NCBI RefSeq assembly: GCF_001806325.1
Contig: NZ_CP017580.1
Span: forward strand, 434,001 to 498,000
Direction of reading: 5' to 3'
Source: Curtobacterium sp. BH-2-1-1
GTDB lineage: Bacteria > Actinomycetota > Actinomycetes > Actinomycetales > Microbacteriaceae
Length of the DNA: 64,000 nt
The translations under genes were made by a program, and so were the position numbers. This document shows positions 26,676-36,041 of the stretch, piece after piece (position 1 is the stretch's first letter; each line of letters opens with the position of its first letter). The notes below the pieces were generated by a model. That model ran no database searches. It worked only from the letters and a program-made list of their open reading frames with translations, and had not been told where the DNA came from.

Positions 26676-27739
26676 GCGCCCTTGCGCTCCGCGATCTTCG
26701 GCGCGATCGACTCGACGGGAGCCTCGACCGCCTCGGCCGACGCACCGCCGACGCCGAGCTTCGCGAGGATCTTGCCCTCGATCTCAGCAGCGATCTCGGG
26801 GTTCTGGATCAGGAACGACCGCGAGTTCTCCTTGCCCTGCCCGAGCTGGTCGCCGTCGTAGGTGTACCAGGCACCGGACTTCTTGACGATGCCGTGGTCG
26901 ACGCCGAAGTCGAGCAACGAACCCTCGCGCGAGATGCCCGTGCCGTACAGGATGTCGAACTCGGCCTGCTTGAAGGGCGGGGCCATCTTGTTCTTGACGA
27001 CCTTGACGCGGGTGCGGTTGCCGACCGCGTCGGTACCGCTCTTGAGCGTCTCGATGCGACGGATGTCGAGGCGGACCGACGCGTAGAACTTGAGCGCCTT
27101 ACCGCCGGCGGTGGTCTCGGGGCTGCCGAAGAACACACCGATCTTCTCGCGCAGCTGGTTGATGAAGATCATCGTGGTCTGCGTCTGGTTCAGGCCACCG
27201 GCGAGCTTGCGGAGTGCCTGCGACATGAGGCGGGCCTGCAGACCGACGTGCGAGTCACCCATCTCGCCCTCGATCTCGGCGCGCGGCACGAGCGCCGCGA
27301 CGGAGTCGATGACGACGAGGTCGATGGAGCCGGAACGGACGAGCATGTCGGCGATCTCGAGCGCCTGCTCACCGGTGTCCGGCTGGGAGACGAGCAGCGC
27401 GTCGATGTCGACGCCGAGCTTCTTCGCGTACTCGGGGTCGAGCGCGTGTTCCGCGTCGATGAAGGCCGCGATGCCGCCGGCGCGCTGGGCGTTGGCGATG
27501 GCGTGCAGCGTCAGGGTCGTCTTACCCGACGACTCCGGGCCGTAGATCTCGATGATGCGGCCACGCGGGAGCCCGCCGATGCCGAGCGCGACGTCGAGGG
27601 CGACCGAACCGGTCGGGATGGTGGCGACGGGGGCGCGCTCGTCCGAGCCGAGGCGCATGACCGTGCCCTTGCCGAACTGACGATCGATCTGGGCGAGAGC
27701 GGTCTCGAGGGCCTTCTCGCGGTCCTGGGGTGAGGGCAT
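26672..27739 (-). CDS. recA: Recombinase RecA
   Basis: 355 residues. DNA strand-exchange ATPase and LexA coprotease. Walker A GPESSGKT (67-74), [15 protein letters not shown], Walker [11 protein letters not shown], and the DNA-binding loop 2 region [28 protein letters not shown] precedes the ATG. A ~200-base leader separates it from two LexA-type boxes (27948-27963 and 27973-27986), so it is SOS-inducible. Confidence 0.99.
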   Translation of the reverse strand: MPSPQDREKALETALAQIDRQFGKGTVMRLGSDERAPVATIPTGSVALDVALGIGGLPRGRIIEIYGPESSGKTTLTLHAIANAQRAGGIAAFIDAEHALDPEYAKKLGVDIDALLVSQPDTGEQALEIADMLVRSGSIDLVVIDSVAALVPRAEIEGEMGDSHVGLQARLMSQALRKLAGGLNQTQTTMIFINQLREKIGVFFGSPETTAGGKALKFYASVRLDIRRIETLKSGTDAVGNRTRVKVVKNKMAPPFKQAEFDILYGTGISREGSLLDFGVDHGIVKKSGAWYTYDGDQLGQGKENSRSFLIQNPEIAAEIEGKILAKLGVGGASAEAVEAPVESIAPKIAERKGA

Positions 27740-27934
27740 GATGTGCTTCCTTCGTGCTCGGTGTCGGCCGCCTGTAGGCTGTCGCGTCCACCCGGCCGGT
27801 GGTGCAGGGCCGGTGCTTCAGCGACAAGGCTTCGGGCTGTTCCCGTTGACTCGAACCTAGGGCGGGCCACCGACATCACTGCCGACGACCGCGCGATCTG
27901 TGGACGAACTCTCCGGACAGCGCCGCTGTGGAGG

Positions 27935-27940
27935 AAGCTA
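27935..27940 (-). promoter_or_regulatory. Candidate -10 of the recA SOS promoter
   Basis: TAGCTT on the minus strand lies seven bases beyond the perfect SOS box, so the box would occupy the -35 region. The implied recA leader is about 190 bases and holds no gene. TAGGTT near 27855 is a possible second, closer promoter. Confidence 0.45.
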
Positions 27941-27947
27941 CCACCGA

Positions 27948-27963
27948 TCGAACACCCGTTCGA
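27948..27963. promoter_or_regulatory. LexA-type SOS box of recA (perfect)
   Basis: TCGAAC-ACCC-GTTCGA, a complete match to the actinobacterial SOS consensus, in the recA upstream region. Confidence 0.88.
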
Positions 27964-27972
27964 GCAACACGC

Positions 27973-27986
27973 CGAACAGAGTTTCG
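27973..27986. promoter_or_regulatory. Second LexA-type box near recA
   Basis: CGAAC-AGAG-TTTCG, one base off consensus, ten bases from the perfect box. It shows the same TTTCG variant as the box at the LysM gene. Confidence 0.55.
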
Positions 27987-28001
27987 GACGGAGACCGCGC
28001 G

Positions 28002-28226
28002 TCAGTCCCGCGGTTCCGCCAGCCCCTTGCCGTGCCGCTTCTCGAGCGGGACGTCCTGCGACTCGCACAGGGCCTCCCACACCCGGCGCGCATCGATGCC
28101 CGCGTCGAGCGCCTCGGCCGCCGAGCGTCCGCCGAGTTCCTCGAGCACCACGTCACGACTGACGACGGCACCGTAGGCATCGCCGAACACCTGGTCGACG
28201 GCCCGCCAGAACTCACTCACACGCAT
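28002..28226 (-). CDS. DUF3046 family protein
   Basis: 74 residues. Small cytoplasmic protein of the DUF3046 family found beside recA in many actinobacteria: MRVSEFWRAVDQVFG, VLEELGGRSAAEALDAG and RRVWEALCESQDVP. ATG at 28226 gives the usual N-terminus; an ATG directly before it (28229) is equally possible. No function is known. The SOS boxes lie just downstream, between it and recA. Confidence 0.85.
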   Translation of the reverse strand: MRVSEFWRAVDQVFGDAYGAVVSRDVVLEELGGRSAAEALDAGIDARRVWEALCESQDVPLEKRHGKGLAEPRD

Positions 28227-28277
28227 CATCCCAGCGTAACCGCGCCGCCCCGCAGCCAGAGCACGGCCCCGGAACGC

Positions 28278-28313
28278 CGAACACCCCCGCTGGCGGACCA
28301 GCGGGGGCGTTCG
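28278..28313 (-). terminator. Terminator downstream of clgR
   Basis: CGAACACCCCCGCTGG (28278-28293) and CCAGCGGGGGCGTTCG (28298-28313) form a 16-bp stem with one mismatch and a four-base loop, 13 bases after the clgR stop. Confidence 0.8.
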
Positions 28314-28326
28314 GGAAGCGGTGGCG

Positions 28327-28635
28327 TCAGCGCACCGCGAGGTCGTTGTCGAACTCGGCGACGAGGTCGTCCGGGAGCGTGTCGGGCACCGGGGTGAGCC
28401 CCTCGACCACCGCGAGACGGTCGCCGACCTCACGCATGATGGTCGAGATGGGGGTGTCCAGCGCGTCCGCGACGGACGCGAGGATCTCCGAGCTGGCTTC
28501 CTTCTGCCCACGCTCGACCTCGCTGAGGTACCCGAGAGCCACGCTGGCCTTGGACGCGACCTGACGGAGGGTCCGGCCCTTCTGCAAGCGGAAGTCCCGC
28601 AGAACGTCGCCGATTTCCTGACGAACGAGAACCAT
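28327..28635 (-). CDS. clgR: Clp protease regulator ClgR (HTH)
   Basis: 102 residues. XRE-type HTH activator of clp and other proteostasis genes in actinobacteria, itself a Clp substrate. HTH: LRDFRLQKGRTLRQVASKASVALGYLSEVERGQKEASSE, the near-invariant ClgR core. ATG at 28635 follows GGAGGAG at good spacing. It is 3' of pgsA-cinA, the conserved position. A TACTGT box at 28701-28706 is a candidate -10 for a ~60-base leader; 28636-28789 holds no gene. Confidence 0.94.
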   Translation of the reverse strand: MVLVRQEIGDVLRDFRLQKGRTLRQVASKASVALGYLSEVERGQKEASSEILASVADALDTPISTIMREVGDRLAVVEGLTPVPDTLPDDLVAEFDNDLAVR

Positions 28636-28789
28636 GAGAACTCCTCCTCTCTGTCGTCTCCGCGCCCGCTCGGTCCTGATGGCCGAGTTCGGGTTCAGCA
28701 ACAGTAGCGTTGCCGGTTGCAGCATGCTAACCACGCCGGCTGCTCTACTGCTGGAGATTGCGTGAGATGTAACCCAGTGGAAACGGGAC

Positions 28790-29329
28790 CTATTCCCGGG
28801 CCCGGATCGTGGACGACATCCGTGCCAGGAGTTCGGAGACGGTCGCCCAGCGGATTGCATCGCGATCGCCGTCGAGGTGCAACTCGTACGCCTGGGCACC
28901 GTCGGCGTCCGCGATGCCGACGAAGACCGTCCCCACCGGCTGACCGTCCTGCGGGTCGGGTCCGGCGACACCCGTCGTGCTGATGCCCCAGGTCGCGGGC
29001 GCTCCGTCGACCGCGAGTGCTGCTCGCACGCCCGAGGCCATCTGCCGAGCCACCTCGGGGTCGACCGCACCGTTGGACGCGAGCAGCGCCGACGAGACGC
29101 CGAGCACGGTGTGCTTCACGGGCGTCGCGTAGGCCACGACTCCCCCGCGCACCACGGCGCTGGCGCCCGGCACGCCGACGAGGGTCGCGACGACGAGTCC
29201 ACCGGTGAGCGACTCCGCCACGGCGACGGTGTCGCCCCGTTCGGTCAGGCGCGCGACGAGGTCGCGGGCGTCCGTCCGGACGTCGGGTCCTGGAGGCGCG
29301 GTGCCGGTGACGTCGTCGGCCGCCGTCAC
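28790..29329 (-). CDS. cinA: CinA C-terminal domain protein (nicotinamide-nucleotide amidase type)
   Basis: 179 residues. Stand-alone CinA C-terminal (PncC-like) domain that deamidates NMN. Seen: VAVAESLTGGLVVATLVGVPGAS, GGVVAYATPVKHTVLGV, GAVDPEVARQMASGVR, GISTTGVAGPDPQDGQPVGTVFVG. GTG at 29329 shares GTGA with the pgsA stop. The N-terminal ~20 residues are unconserved, and codons for GTAPPGP lie on a half copy of the GGAGGCGCGGTG element (29289-29305). The order pgsA-cinA-clgR is conserved. Confidence 0.93.
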   Translation of the reverse strand: MTAADDVTGTAPPGPDVRTDARDLVARLTERGDTVAVAESLTGGLVVATLVGVPGASAVVRGGVVAYATPVKHTVLGVSSALLASNGAVDPEVARQMASGVRAALAVDGAPATWGISTTGVAGPDPQDGQPVGTVFVGIADADGAQAYELHLDGDRDAIRWATVSELLARMSSTIRARE

Positions 29330-29970
29330 GCGGTGGTCCGGTTGTGCTTCCACGCCTGGTACAGGTAGTCGATCCCGCTCAGGATGGTCGCCAGGAAGGC
29401 CGCGGTCATCAGGATGCCGTTCACCCAGTGCGCCCAGTCCCCCACGAGGTTCCACCACGGGAAGAGCGCGGCGGTCAACGCGACGGCCTGCAGCACGGTC
29501 TTGATCTTGCCGCCCCGGCTCGCCGGGATCACCCGGTCCGAGAGCACCGCGAACCGGAAGACCGTGATGCCGATCTCGCGCACCATGATCAGCACGGTCA
29601 CGTACCAGGGGAGCTCGCCGAGGATCGACAGCGCGACGAGCGCACCGCCGATGAGGACCTTGTCCGCGATCGGGTCGACGAGCTTCCCGAAGTCCGTGAC
29701 GAGGTTCTGCCGGCGGGCGATGATGCCGTCGGCGCTGTCCGTGACGATGGCGACGACGAACACGACGGCCGCCCAGATGCGCAGCGGCCCGTCCGTGCCG
29801 GCGTCCGTCAGGAGCAGCACGAAGAACAGCGGCGCCATGAGGATGCGCACGACCGTGATGATGTTCGCGACGTTGCCCGTCGACGCCGGGCCGGGGCCCT
29901 TGCGCAGGAGTCGTCCGCGCCACGGGAAGCGTGCGCCGTGCGTGGTCTCCGTGCTGTCCGAGGCGGTCAT
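29326..29970 (-). CDS. pgsA: CDP-diacylglycerol-glycerol-3-phosphate 3-phosphatidyltransferase
   Basis: 214 residues. Membrane enzyme making phosphatidylglycerol phosphate. The CDP-alcohol phosphatidyltransferase signature is complete: DSADGIIARRQNLVTDFGKL then DPIADK. N-terminal NVANIITVVRILMAPLF and about six membrane segments follow. ATG at 29970 with GGGAG eight bases upstream is preferred; GTG at 29979 is an alternative. It starts six bases after the ftsK stop. Confidence 0.95.
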   Translation of the reverse strand: MTASDSTETTHGARFPWRGRLLRKGPGPASTGNVANIITVVRILMAPLFFVLLLTDAGTDGPLRIWAAVVFVVAIVTDSADGIIARRQNLVTDFGKLVDPIADKVLIGGALVALSILGELPWYVTVLIMVREIGITVFRFAVLSDRVIPASRGGKIKTVLQAVALTAALFPWWNLVGDWAHWVNGILMTAAFLATILSGIDYLYQAWKHNRTTA

Positions 29971-29975
29971 CGCAC

Positions 29976-32918
29976 TCACTCCCTGCCCGTCAGTCCCCAC
30001 GCGTCCTCATCGGGCTCGTCGTCTGCTTCATCGTACCCGCGCGTCATGTCCGCCACCGGGTCGGCACCGTAGCGGTCGCCGTCGTCGGTCGGGGCCGACG
30101 CCGGCGCCGGAGCCGCGGGAGCCGGACCGGCGGCGGGGGCGGCCGGGGCAGCACCCGCTGGTGGCTCCTCGCCCCGGAGCTTCGCGAGCACGGCCGGCAG
30201 CTGGTCGGTCGTGACGAGGACGTCGCGCGCCTTCGAGCCCTCGGACGGCCCGACGATGTCGCGGGACTCCATGAGGTCCATCAGACGGCCGGCCTTGGCG
30301 AACCCGACGCGGAGCTTGCGCTGGAGCATCGAGGTCGACCCGAACTGCGTCGACACGACCTGCTCGACCGCCGCGAGCAGCAGCTCGAGGTCGTCGCCGA
30401 TGTCCGCGTCGATCTCCTTGCGCTCGACCACGGCCTGGACGTCCTGGCGGTACTCCGGACGGGCCTGGCGGGTGACGTGCTGGACGACCTCGGCGACCTC
30501 GCTCTCCTGCACCCAGGCACCCTGGACGCGGAGCGACTTCGAGGACCCCATCGGCAGGAAGAGCGCGTCGCCCTGCCCGATGAGCTTGTCGGCGCCCGGC
30601 TGGTCGAGGATGACCCGGGAGTCGGTGACGCTGGTCACCGCGAAGGCGATCCGCGACGGCACGTTCGCCTTGATGAGTCCGGTGATGACGTCGACCGACG
30701 GACGCTGCGTCGCGAGCACCAGGTGGATGCCGGCGGCACGGGCGAGCTGGGTGATGCGGACGATCGACTCCTCGACGTCACGCGGTGCGACGAGCATGAG
30801 ATCGGCGAGCTCGTCGACGACGACGAGCAGGTACGGGTACGGCTTGAGCTTCCGCTCGCTGCCGGCCGGCAGGACGATCTCGTTGTTCGCGATCGCCTTG
30901 TTGAAGTCGTCGACGTGCCGGAACCCGAACGACGCGAGGTCGTCGTACCGCATGTCCATCTCCTTCACGACCCACTGCAGCGCCTCGGCCGCCTTCTTCG
31001 GGTTCGTGATGATGGGCGTGATGAGGTGCGGGACGCCGGCGTAGATCGAGAGCTCGACGCGCTTCGGGTCGACGAGGACCATGCGGACCTCGGACGGCTT
31101 CGCGCGCATGAGCAGCGACGTGATCATCGAGTTGATGAACACCGACTTGCCGGACCCGGTGGAGCCGGCGACGAGCAGGTGCGGCATCTTCGCGAGGTTG
31201 GCCACGACGAAGCCGCCCTCGACGTCCTTGCCGACGCCGATCGTCATCGGGTGCTTGGACTTGCGAGCGGCGTTCGAGCGCAGGACGTCACCCAGGGAGA
31301 CGGTTTCACGGTCGGTGTTCGGGATCTCGACGCCGATCGCGCTCTTGCCCGGGATCGGCGACAGGATGCGGACCTCGTTCGAGGCGACCGCGTACGACAG
31401 GTTCTTCGACAGGGCGGTGACGCGCTCGACCTTCACGCCGGGGCCGAGCTCGATCTCGTACCGGGTCACCGTCGGCCCACGGGAGAACCCGGTGACCTTC
31501 GCGTCCACCTTGAACTCGGTGAGGACGCTCGTGATCGCGGCGACGATGTCGTCGTTCGCCTGGCTGCGTGCGACCGACGGCGTGCCGGAGCTCAGCGTCG
31601 TGGCGGCCGGCAGCCGGTAGGGCGCGGCCGGGTCTTCATCGGGGCCGGCCACCGGGGGCAGGCCGTCCGTGTCGTCGCCGGCGTCGACTGCGAGGTCCTC
31701 GGCCGGGAGCGACGGCGAGACCACCGGCGACACCGAGGCGTCCGGACGGACGACCTCGGCCGGCGCCGGGCGTTCCGGCACCGGGGTCCCGAAGTCGCGC
31801 AGGGCCTGTTCGGCGATCTGCAGGTCCTGCTCGACCGAGTCGTTGAGGTTGACCGAACCGGGCTCGGCCGGCGTGTGGTCGACCAGACCGGCGGCGGCAC
31901 CGGCGTTCGGGCCGGGAGCCGGCGCGGCTGCGGCGGCCGGGGGCACGGTCGACGTCGCACCGCTGATCACGGGGCTGTCGTACGCGGGGTCCTCTTCGCG
32001 ACCGGACTTGTTCCGGCGCCACCACGGGATGGTCCCGCCCTCGGCGTCGGACTCGGCGCCCTTGTCGTCCTCGAAGCCGAGGTCGTCGAACAGCTGGAAG
32101 TCGGTGTCGCCCTTCGCGCCGCGCTTCTTCGTCGGCTTGGTCCGTGCGGCGGGCGCCTCGGCGACGGGCTCGTCCGTCTCCGTCGCGGGGGCCGGCGCGC
32201 CGAACAGGTACGCGTAGAGCTCGTGCAGGCGCCGACCGATCTTGTTCGGCGGCGTCTTGGTGATGATGAAGAGCGAGAGCACGAGCAGCAGCACCGCGAC
32301 CGGCACCGCGACCCACTCGGTGGCGACCGCGACGAGCCAGGCGATCACGACCCAGCCGATGACACCGCCGGCGGTCGCCAGCGCGGGCATGCCGTCCGAG
32401 GCGCTCGGCTGCCCGCCGAACACGTGGCAGAGCGCCGCGATGGACACGAGCAACAGGCCGAGACCGATCCCGATCCGGGTGTTGTCGTGCACGGACGCCG
32501 GGTGCCGGAAGAGCCACCCGGCGAAGACGACCATGATGACGGGCAACGCGAAGGCCAGCCGGCCGAACAGCCCGCCGAACGTGTACGCGTCGAGCGCCAC
32601 CGAGACGGCGTTCGACGGGTTGAGCCACTCGACCACCGCGCCGGCGACCGCCAGCACGAAGAGCAGGAACGGGAACCCGTCGCGCCGCTGGTCCTTCTCG
32701 AGCGTCTCCGTGCCGAGCAGGCGGAAGACCGCGCCGACGCCGTGCGCCATCGCGAGCCAGAACGTCACGAGGGGGTTCTGTTCGCGGAAGACCGGGGTCG
32801 GTGCGGCCTGCGGCAGCTTCTTCGTCGTGGCCTGGGTGCGCGACGAGCCACGCGTCCCGCTTCCACGGGACGACGAGGACGCGCGCGAGCGCGTGGTCGA
32901 CTTGGTGCCTCCGGCCAT
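29976..32918 (-). CDS. ftsK: DNA translocase FtsK
   Basis: 980 residues. Septal DNA pump for chromosome resolution. The Ser/Thr/Arg-rich N-terminus is followed by four membrane segments (about residues 55-220) and an acidic/Pro-Ala linker. The motor has Walker [10 protein letters not shown] (about 583-591), [24 protein letters not shown] and [13 protein letters not shown]. The C-terminal gamma winged helix reads [23 protein letters not shown] at 32918 has TAGGGT seven bases upstream. The C-terminal ~50 residues are Ala/Pro-rich. An open frame of over 2200 codons on the opposite strand is a composition artefact. Confidence 0.97.
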   Translation of the reverse strand: MAGGTKSTTRSRASSSSRGSGTRGSSRTQATTKKLPQAAPTPVFREQNPLVTFWLAMAHGVGAVFRLLGTETLEKDQRRDGFPFLLFVLAVAGAVVEWLNPSNAVSVALDAYTFGGLFGRLAFALPVIMVVFAGWLFRHPASVHDNTRIGIGLGLLLVSIAALCHVFGGQPSASDGMPALATAGGVIGWVVIAWLVAVATEWVAVPVAVLLLVLSLFIITKTPPNKIGRRLHELYAYLFGAPAPATETDEPVAEAPAARTKPTKKRGAKGDTDFQLFDDLGFEDDKGAESDAEGGTIPWWRRNKSGREEDPAYDSPVISGATSTVPPAAAAAPAPGPNAGAAAGLVDHTPAEPGSVNLNDSVEQDLQIAEQALRDFGTPVPERPAPAEVVRPDASVSPVVSPSLPAEDLAVDAGDDTDGLPPVAGPDEDPAAPYRLPAATTLSSGTPSVARSQANDDIVAAITSVLTEFKVDAKVTGFSRGPTVTRYEIELGPGVKVERVTALSKNLSYAVASNEVRILSPIPGKSAIGVEIPNTDRETVSLGDVLRSNAARKSKHPMTIGVGKDVEGGFVVANLAKMPHLLVAGSTGSGKSVFINSMITSLLMRAKPSEVRMVLVDPKRVELSIYAGVPHLITPIITNPKKAAEALQWVVKEMDMRYDDLASFGFRHVDDFNKAIANNEIVLPAGSERKLKPYPYLLVVVDELADLMLVAPRDVEESIVRITQLARAAGIHLVLATQRPSVDVITGLIKANVPSRIAFAVTSVTDSRVILDQPGADKLIGQGDALFLPMGSSKSLRVQGAWVQESEVAEVVQHVTRQARPEYRQDVQAVVERKEIDADIGDDLELLLAAVEQVVSTQFGSTSMLQRKLRVGFAKAGRLMDLMESRDIVGPSEGSKARDVLVTTDQLPAVLAKLRGEEPPAGAAPAAPAAGPAPAAPAPASAPTDDGDRYGADPVADMTRGYDEADDEPDEDAWGLTGRE

Positions 32919-32925
32919 GGGCAGA

Positions 32926-32931
32926 ACCCTA
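32926..32931 (-). promoter_or_regulatory. -10 box for ftsK (leaderless)
   Basis: TAGGGT on the minus strand, seven bases before the ATG at 32918. Confidence 0.55.
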
Positions 32932-32989
32932 ATCCCCCCTCAGGACAAACCGAGCGCGGCCCGCCGGTCAGCCGACAGGCCGGAACGTG

Positions 32990-33038
32990 CCAGGAGGCGC
33001 GGTGCACGTCCGTCAGGAACGTGCACCGCGCCTCCTGG
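32990..33038. repeat. Dispersed palindrome, GGAGGCGCGGTG family (20-bp perfect arms)
   Basis: CCAGGAGGCGCGGTGCACGT (32990-33009) and its exact reverse complement (33019-33038) flank a nine-base loop. It is 49 bases after the rnj stop and would also serve as a terminator. It is the most perfect copy in the window. Confidence 0.85.
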
Positions 33039-33086
33039 ACACGGCCACTGCGACCACCGCGACGTGCGCGGTGGTCGCGACGAGCA

Positions 33087-34763
33087 CTACGCCTCGATGA
33101 CCACCGGCACGATCATCGGACGACGACGGTGCTTCGTGTTCACCCAGCGGCCCACGGTCCGGCGGACGACCTGCCCGAAGGCGTGCCCGTCGCGCGTGCC
33201 GTTCGCGGCCGCCTCCGCGAGCGCCTTCGCGATCTGCGGACGGACGTCGTCGAAGACCGAGTCGTCCTCGGCGAAGCCGCGCGACTGGATCTCCGGGCCG
33301 ACGACGCACTGGCCGGTGGTGAAGTCCACCGCGGCGAAGATCGAGATGAAGCCCTCTTCCGCGAGGACCCGGCGGTCCTTGAGGTCGGCGTCGGTGATCT
33401 CGCCCACGGTCGACCCGTCGACGTAGACGTACCCGATGTCGAGCTGGCCGGCGACCCGGACCTCGCCGTCCTTCAGGTCGACGACGATGCCGTCCTGCCC
33501 AAGGATGACGTTCCGCGGCGGCACACCGGTCTGGATCGCGAGGTCCGCGCTGGCGTACAGGTGGCGGTGCTCGCCGTGCACGGGCAGCACGTTCTTCGGC
33601 CGGAGGATGTTGTAGCAGTAGAGCAGTTCGCCGGCCGACGCGTGTCCGGAGACGTGCACCTTGGCGTTGCCCTTGTGCACGACCTTCGCGCCGAGCTTGG
33701 TGAGCCCGTCGATGACGCGGTACACGGCGTTCTCGTTGCCCGGGATCAGCGACGAGGCGAGGATGACGGTGTCGCCCTCGCCGATCTCGATCTGGTGCTC
33801 GAGGTTGGCCATGCGCGCGAGCACGGCCATCGGCTCGCCCTGCGACCCGGTCGACATGTAGACGATCTGGTCGTCGGGGACGTTCTTCGCCTTCTTCGTG
33901 TCGATGAGCACGTTCTCGGGCACCCGGAGGTAGCCGAGGTCGGCGGCGATCGTCATGTTGCGGATCATCGAGCGGCCCATGAACGCGACCTTGCGGTTCG
34001 CGGCGGCGGCGGCGTCGAGGACCTGCTGCACACGGTGCACGTGCGACGAGAAGCTCGCCACGACGACCTTCTTGCGGGCGCGCGTGATGATGTTCTCGAG
34101 CACGGGTCCGATGTCGCGCTCGGGCGCGGTGAAGCCCGGCACGTCGGCGTTGGTCGAGTCCGGCAGGAACAGGTCGACGCCCTGCTCCCCCAGGCGTGCG
34201 AAGGCACGGAGGTCGGTGATGCGGTCGTCCAGCGGGAGCTGGTCCATCTTGAAGTCGCCCGTGTGCAGGACACGACCGGCGGGGGTCGTGATCGCGACGG
34301 CGAGGGCGTCCGGGATGGAGTGGTTGACGGCCACGAACTCGAGGTGGAACGGGCCGAGCTGCTCGGTCTGGTCCTCGGCCACGACGAGCGTGTACGGCTT
34401 GATCCGGTGTTCCTTGAGCTTCGCCTCGACGAGGGCCAGGGTCAGCGTGGAGCCGATCAGCGGGATGTCGTCGCGGAGCTTCAGCAGGTACGGGACGGCG
34501 CCGATGTGGTCCTCGTGGCCGTGCGTGAGCACGACGCCGAGGACGTCGTCGAGGCGGTCCCGGATCGGCGCGAAGTCCGGCAGGATCAGGTCGACCCCGG
34601 GCTGGTGCTCCTCGGGGAAGAGCACGCCGGCGTCGACGATGAGCAGCTTGCCCTCGTACTCGTACACGGTCATGTTGCGACCGATCTCGCCGAGTCCCCC
34701 GACGGGGATGACGCGGAGGGTGCCGGCTTCGAGCGGCTGCGGTTCGGAGATCTGTGTGGGCAT
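33087..34763 (-). CDS. rnj: Ribonuclease J
   Basis: 558 residues. Metallo-beta-lactamase/beta-CASP nuclease with 5'-3' exonuclease and endonuclease activity in mRNA decay. The zinc motif THGHEDHIG has H81, H83, D85 and H86. Further HTGDFKMDQLP, the beta-CASP region MGRSMIRNMTIAADLGYL and STGSQGEPMAVLARMAN, and VSGHASAGELL with LPVHGEHRHL. TAGGA lies five bases before the ATG. It follows dapA by 48 bases; dapA-rnj adjacency is common in actinobacteria. Confidence 0.96.
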   Translation of the reverse strand: MPTQISEPQPLEAGTLRVIPVGGLGEIGRNMTVYEYEGKLLIVDAGVLFPEEHQPGVDLILPDFAPIRDRLDDVLGVVLTHGHEDHIGAVPYLLKLRDDIPLIGSTLTLALVEAKLKEHRIKPYTLVVAEDQTEQLGPFHLEFVAVNHSIPDALAVAITTPAGRVLHTGDFKMDQLPLDDRITDLRAFARLGEQGVDLFLPDSTNADVPGFTAPERDIGPVLENIITRARKKVVVASFSSHVHRVQQVLDAAAAANRKVAFMGRSMIRNMTIAADLGYLRVPENVLIDTKKAKNVPDDQIVYMSTGSQGEPMAVLARMANLEHQIEIGEGDTVILASSLIPGNENAVYRVIDGLTKLGAKVVHKGNAKVHVSGHASAGELLYCYNILRPKNVLPVHGEHRHLYASADLAIQTGVPPRNVILGQDGIVVDLKDGEVRVAGQLDIGYVYVDGSTVGEITDADLKDRRVLAEEGFISIFAAVDFTTGQCVVGPEIQSRGFAEDDSVFDDVRPQIAKALAEAAANGTRDGHAFGQVVRRTVGRWVNTKHRRRPMIVPVVIEA

Positions 34764-34811
34764 TCGGTCCTACGGATTCGGGCGACGCGCGTCCTGCGCG
34801 CCGCGTGTTCG

Positions 34812-35789
34812 CTAGCGGGTGGTGCCTGGCACCTTCGGAAGAGCACCGCCGGCCGCTGCGTTGCGGTCGGGGCGGAAGTTGGAGAAGTCGGCGCCCGGGA
34901 TGTCCCGGACGGCTTCGAGCGAGGTCTCGATGGCGTACGCCTCGGAGTCCTCGGGGCCGACGAGCGGCAACCGGACGCGCGGGCTGCCGATGCGGCCGAG
35001 CCCGTGCAGGATGTACTTCGCCGCCACGGTACCCGGCACGCGCGTCATCACGGCACGGACGAGGGGTTCGACGCGCTTGTGCTCGGCGGTCGCGGTGGCC
35101 AGGTCGCCCCGGTTCACGGCGTCGACGATCGTGCGGTACGGCGTCGACGTGATGTTCGCCGTGACGCCGATGAGCCCCGTCGCGCCGATCGACAGGTGCG
35201 GGAGCACGTTCGTGTCGTCGCCCGAGAAGTACATGAGGTCGGTGTTGTTGAGCACCCGGGACACCTCGGCGAAGTCGCCCTTGGCGTCCTTCACCGCGAG
35301 GATGTTCGGGTGGTGCGAGGCCCGCACGATCGTCTCGTACGTGATCGGGATGCCCGTGCGACCGGGGATGTCGTACAGGATCACCGGCAGGTCGGTCGCG
35401 TCGGCGATCATCCGGAAGTGGGTGAGCACACCGGACTGCGTCGGCTTGTTGTAGTACGGCGTGACGATCATCACACCGTCGGCGCCGGCCTTCTCGCTCT
35501 GCTTGTAGAGGTGGATCGCGTGCGCGGTCTCGTTCGACCCGCCACCGGTGATGATCTTCGCGCGCCCGGCGGCGACGGACTTGCCGACCTCGACCAGCCG
35601 GAGCTTCTCGGGGTCGGTCAGCGTGCTCGTCTCACCGGTCGTGCCGGTGACCACGATGCCGTCGGCGCCGGCGGTGATGCAGTCGTCGATGTGCTGCTCG
35701 ACGCCGGGCCAGTCGACCTCGCCGTCGGCCGTGAACGGGGTCACGAGGGCGACGAGGACCTGACCGAAGGGATTCTCACGCGGGGACAC
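34812..35789 (-). CDS. dapA: 4-hydroxy-tetrahydrodipicolinate synthase
   Basis: 325 residues. Condenses pyruvate with aspartate semialdehyde in lysine/DAP synthesis. Schiff-base lysine in NILAVKDAKGD, TGTTGETSTLT, the Tyr of PYYNKPTQSG and YDIPGRTGIPI. GTG at 35789 is selected over GTG at 35795 because a TACGCT box ends exactly seven bases upstream (leaderless), whereas the other would be one base away. Confidence 0.96.
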   Translation of the reverse strand: MSPRENPFGQVLVALVTPFTADGEVDWPGVEQHIDDCITAGADGIVVTGTTGETSTLTDPEKLRLVEVGKSVAAGRAKIITGGGSNETAHAIHLYKQSEKAGADGVMIVTPYYNKPTQSGVLTHFRMIADATDLPVILYDIPGRTGIPITYETIVRASHHPNILAVKDAKGDFAEVSRVLNNTDLMYFSGDDTNVLPHLSIGATGLIGVTANITSTPYRTIVDAVNRGDLATATAEHKRVEPLVRAVMTRVPGTVAAKYILHGLGRIGSPRVRLPLVGPEDSEAYAIETSLEAVRDIPGADFSNFRPDRNAAAGGALPKVPGTTR

Positions 35790-35796
35790 GGGCACC

Positions 35797-35802
35797 AGCG
35801 TA
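35797..35802 (-). promoter_or_regulatory. -10 box for dapA (leaderless)
   Basis: TACGCT on the minus strand, seven bases before the GTG at 35789. Confidence 0.5.
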
Positions 35803-35937
35803 CCGGGGATGCGCGCGAGGGCTGCCGTCCGCGTGGACGGTGCGGCCCAGGAGGCGCGGCTCGACCCCGCCCCGCACGCTGCGGCCGCGCGGCGCGTGGC
35901 CGGCCGGCGCTGGCGCGGCGCGTGCCCGGAACGTGTC

Positions 35938-35998
35938 GAACCAGGTTTCCGACGTCGAACCATCGGCGAGGCCTGGTGCGATGTCGTTTCCGTGGTTC
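35938..35998. repeat. Palindrome of the CCGACATCGAACC family
   Basis: Arms 35938-35962 and 35974-35998 share GAACCA at the outer end and CGAC, TCG and ACCA inside, with the same arm length (25) and layout as the element at 22105-22167. The arms are less well paired (about 16 of 25). The gap 35803-36041 has no gene; it also holds a CAGGAGGCGCGG half element at 35849-35860. Confidence 0.6.
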
Positions 35999-36041
35999 CA
36001 CGCGGCAGGGCCCGCCGCGGCGGCGCCCGCGGCGCCCGCCG

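Noticed and set aside
19652..28313. CGAAC in the terminators at 19652 and 28278 considered as LexA boxes
   Set aside because: The spacing to the matching half (GTTCG) is set by long hairpin stems, not by the four bases needed in an SOS box.
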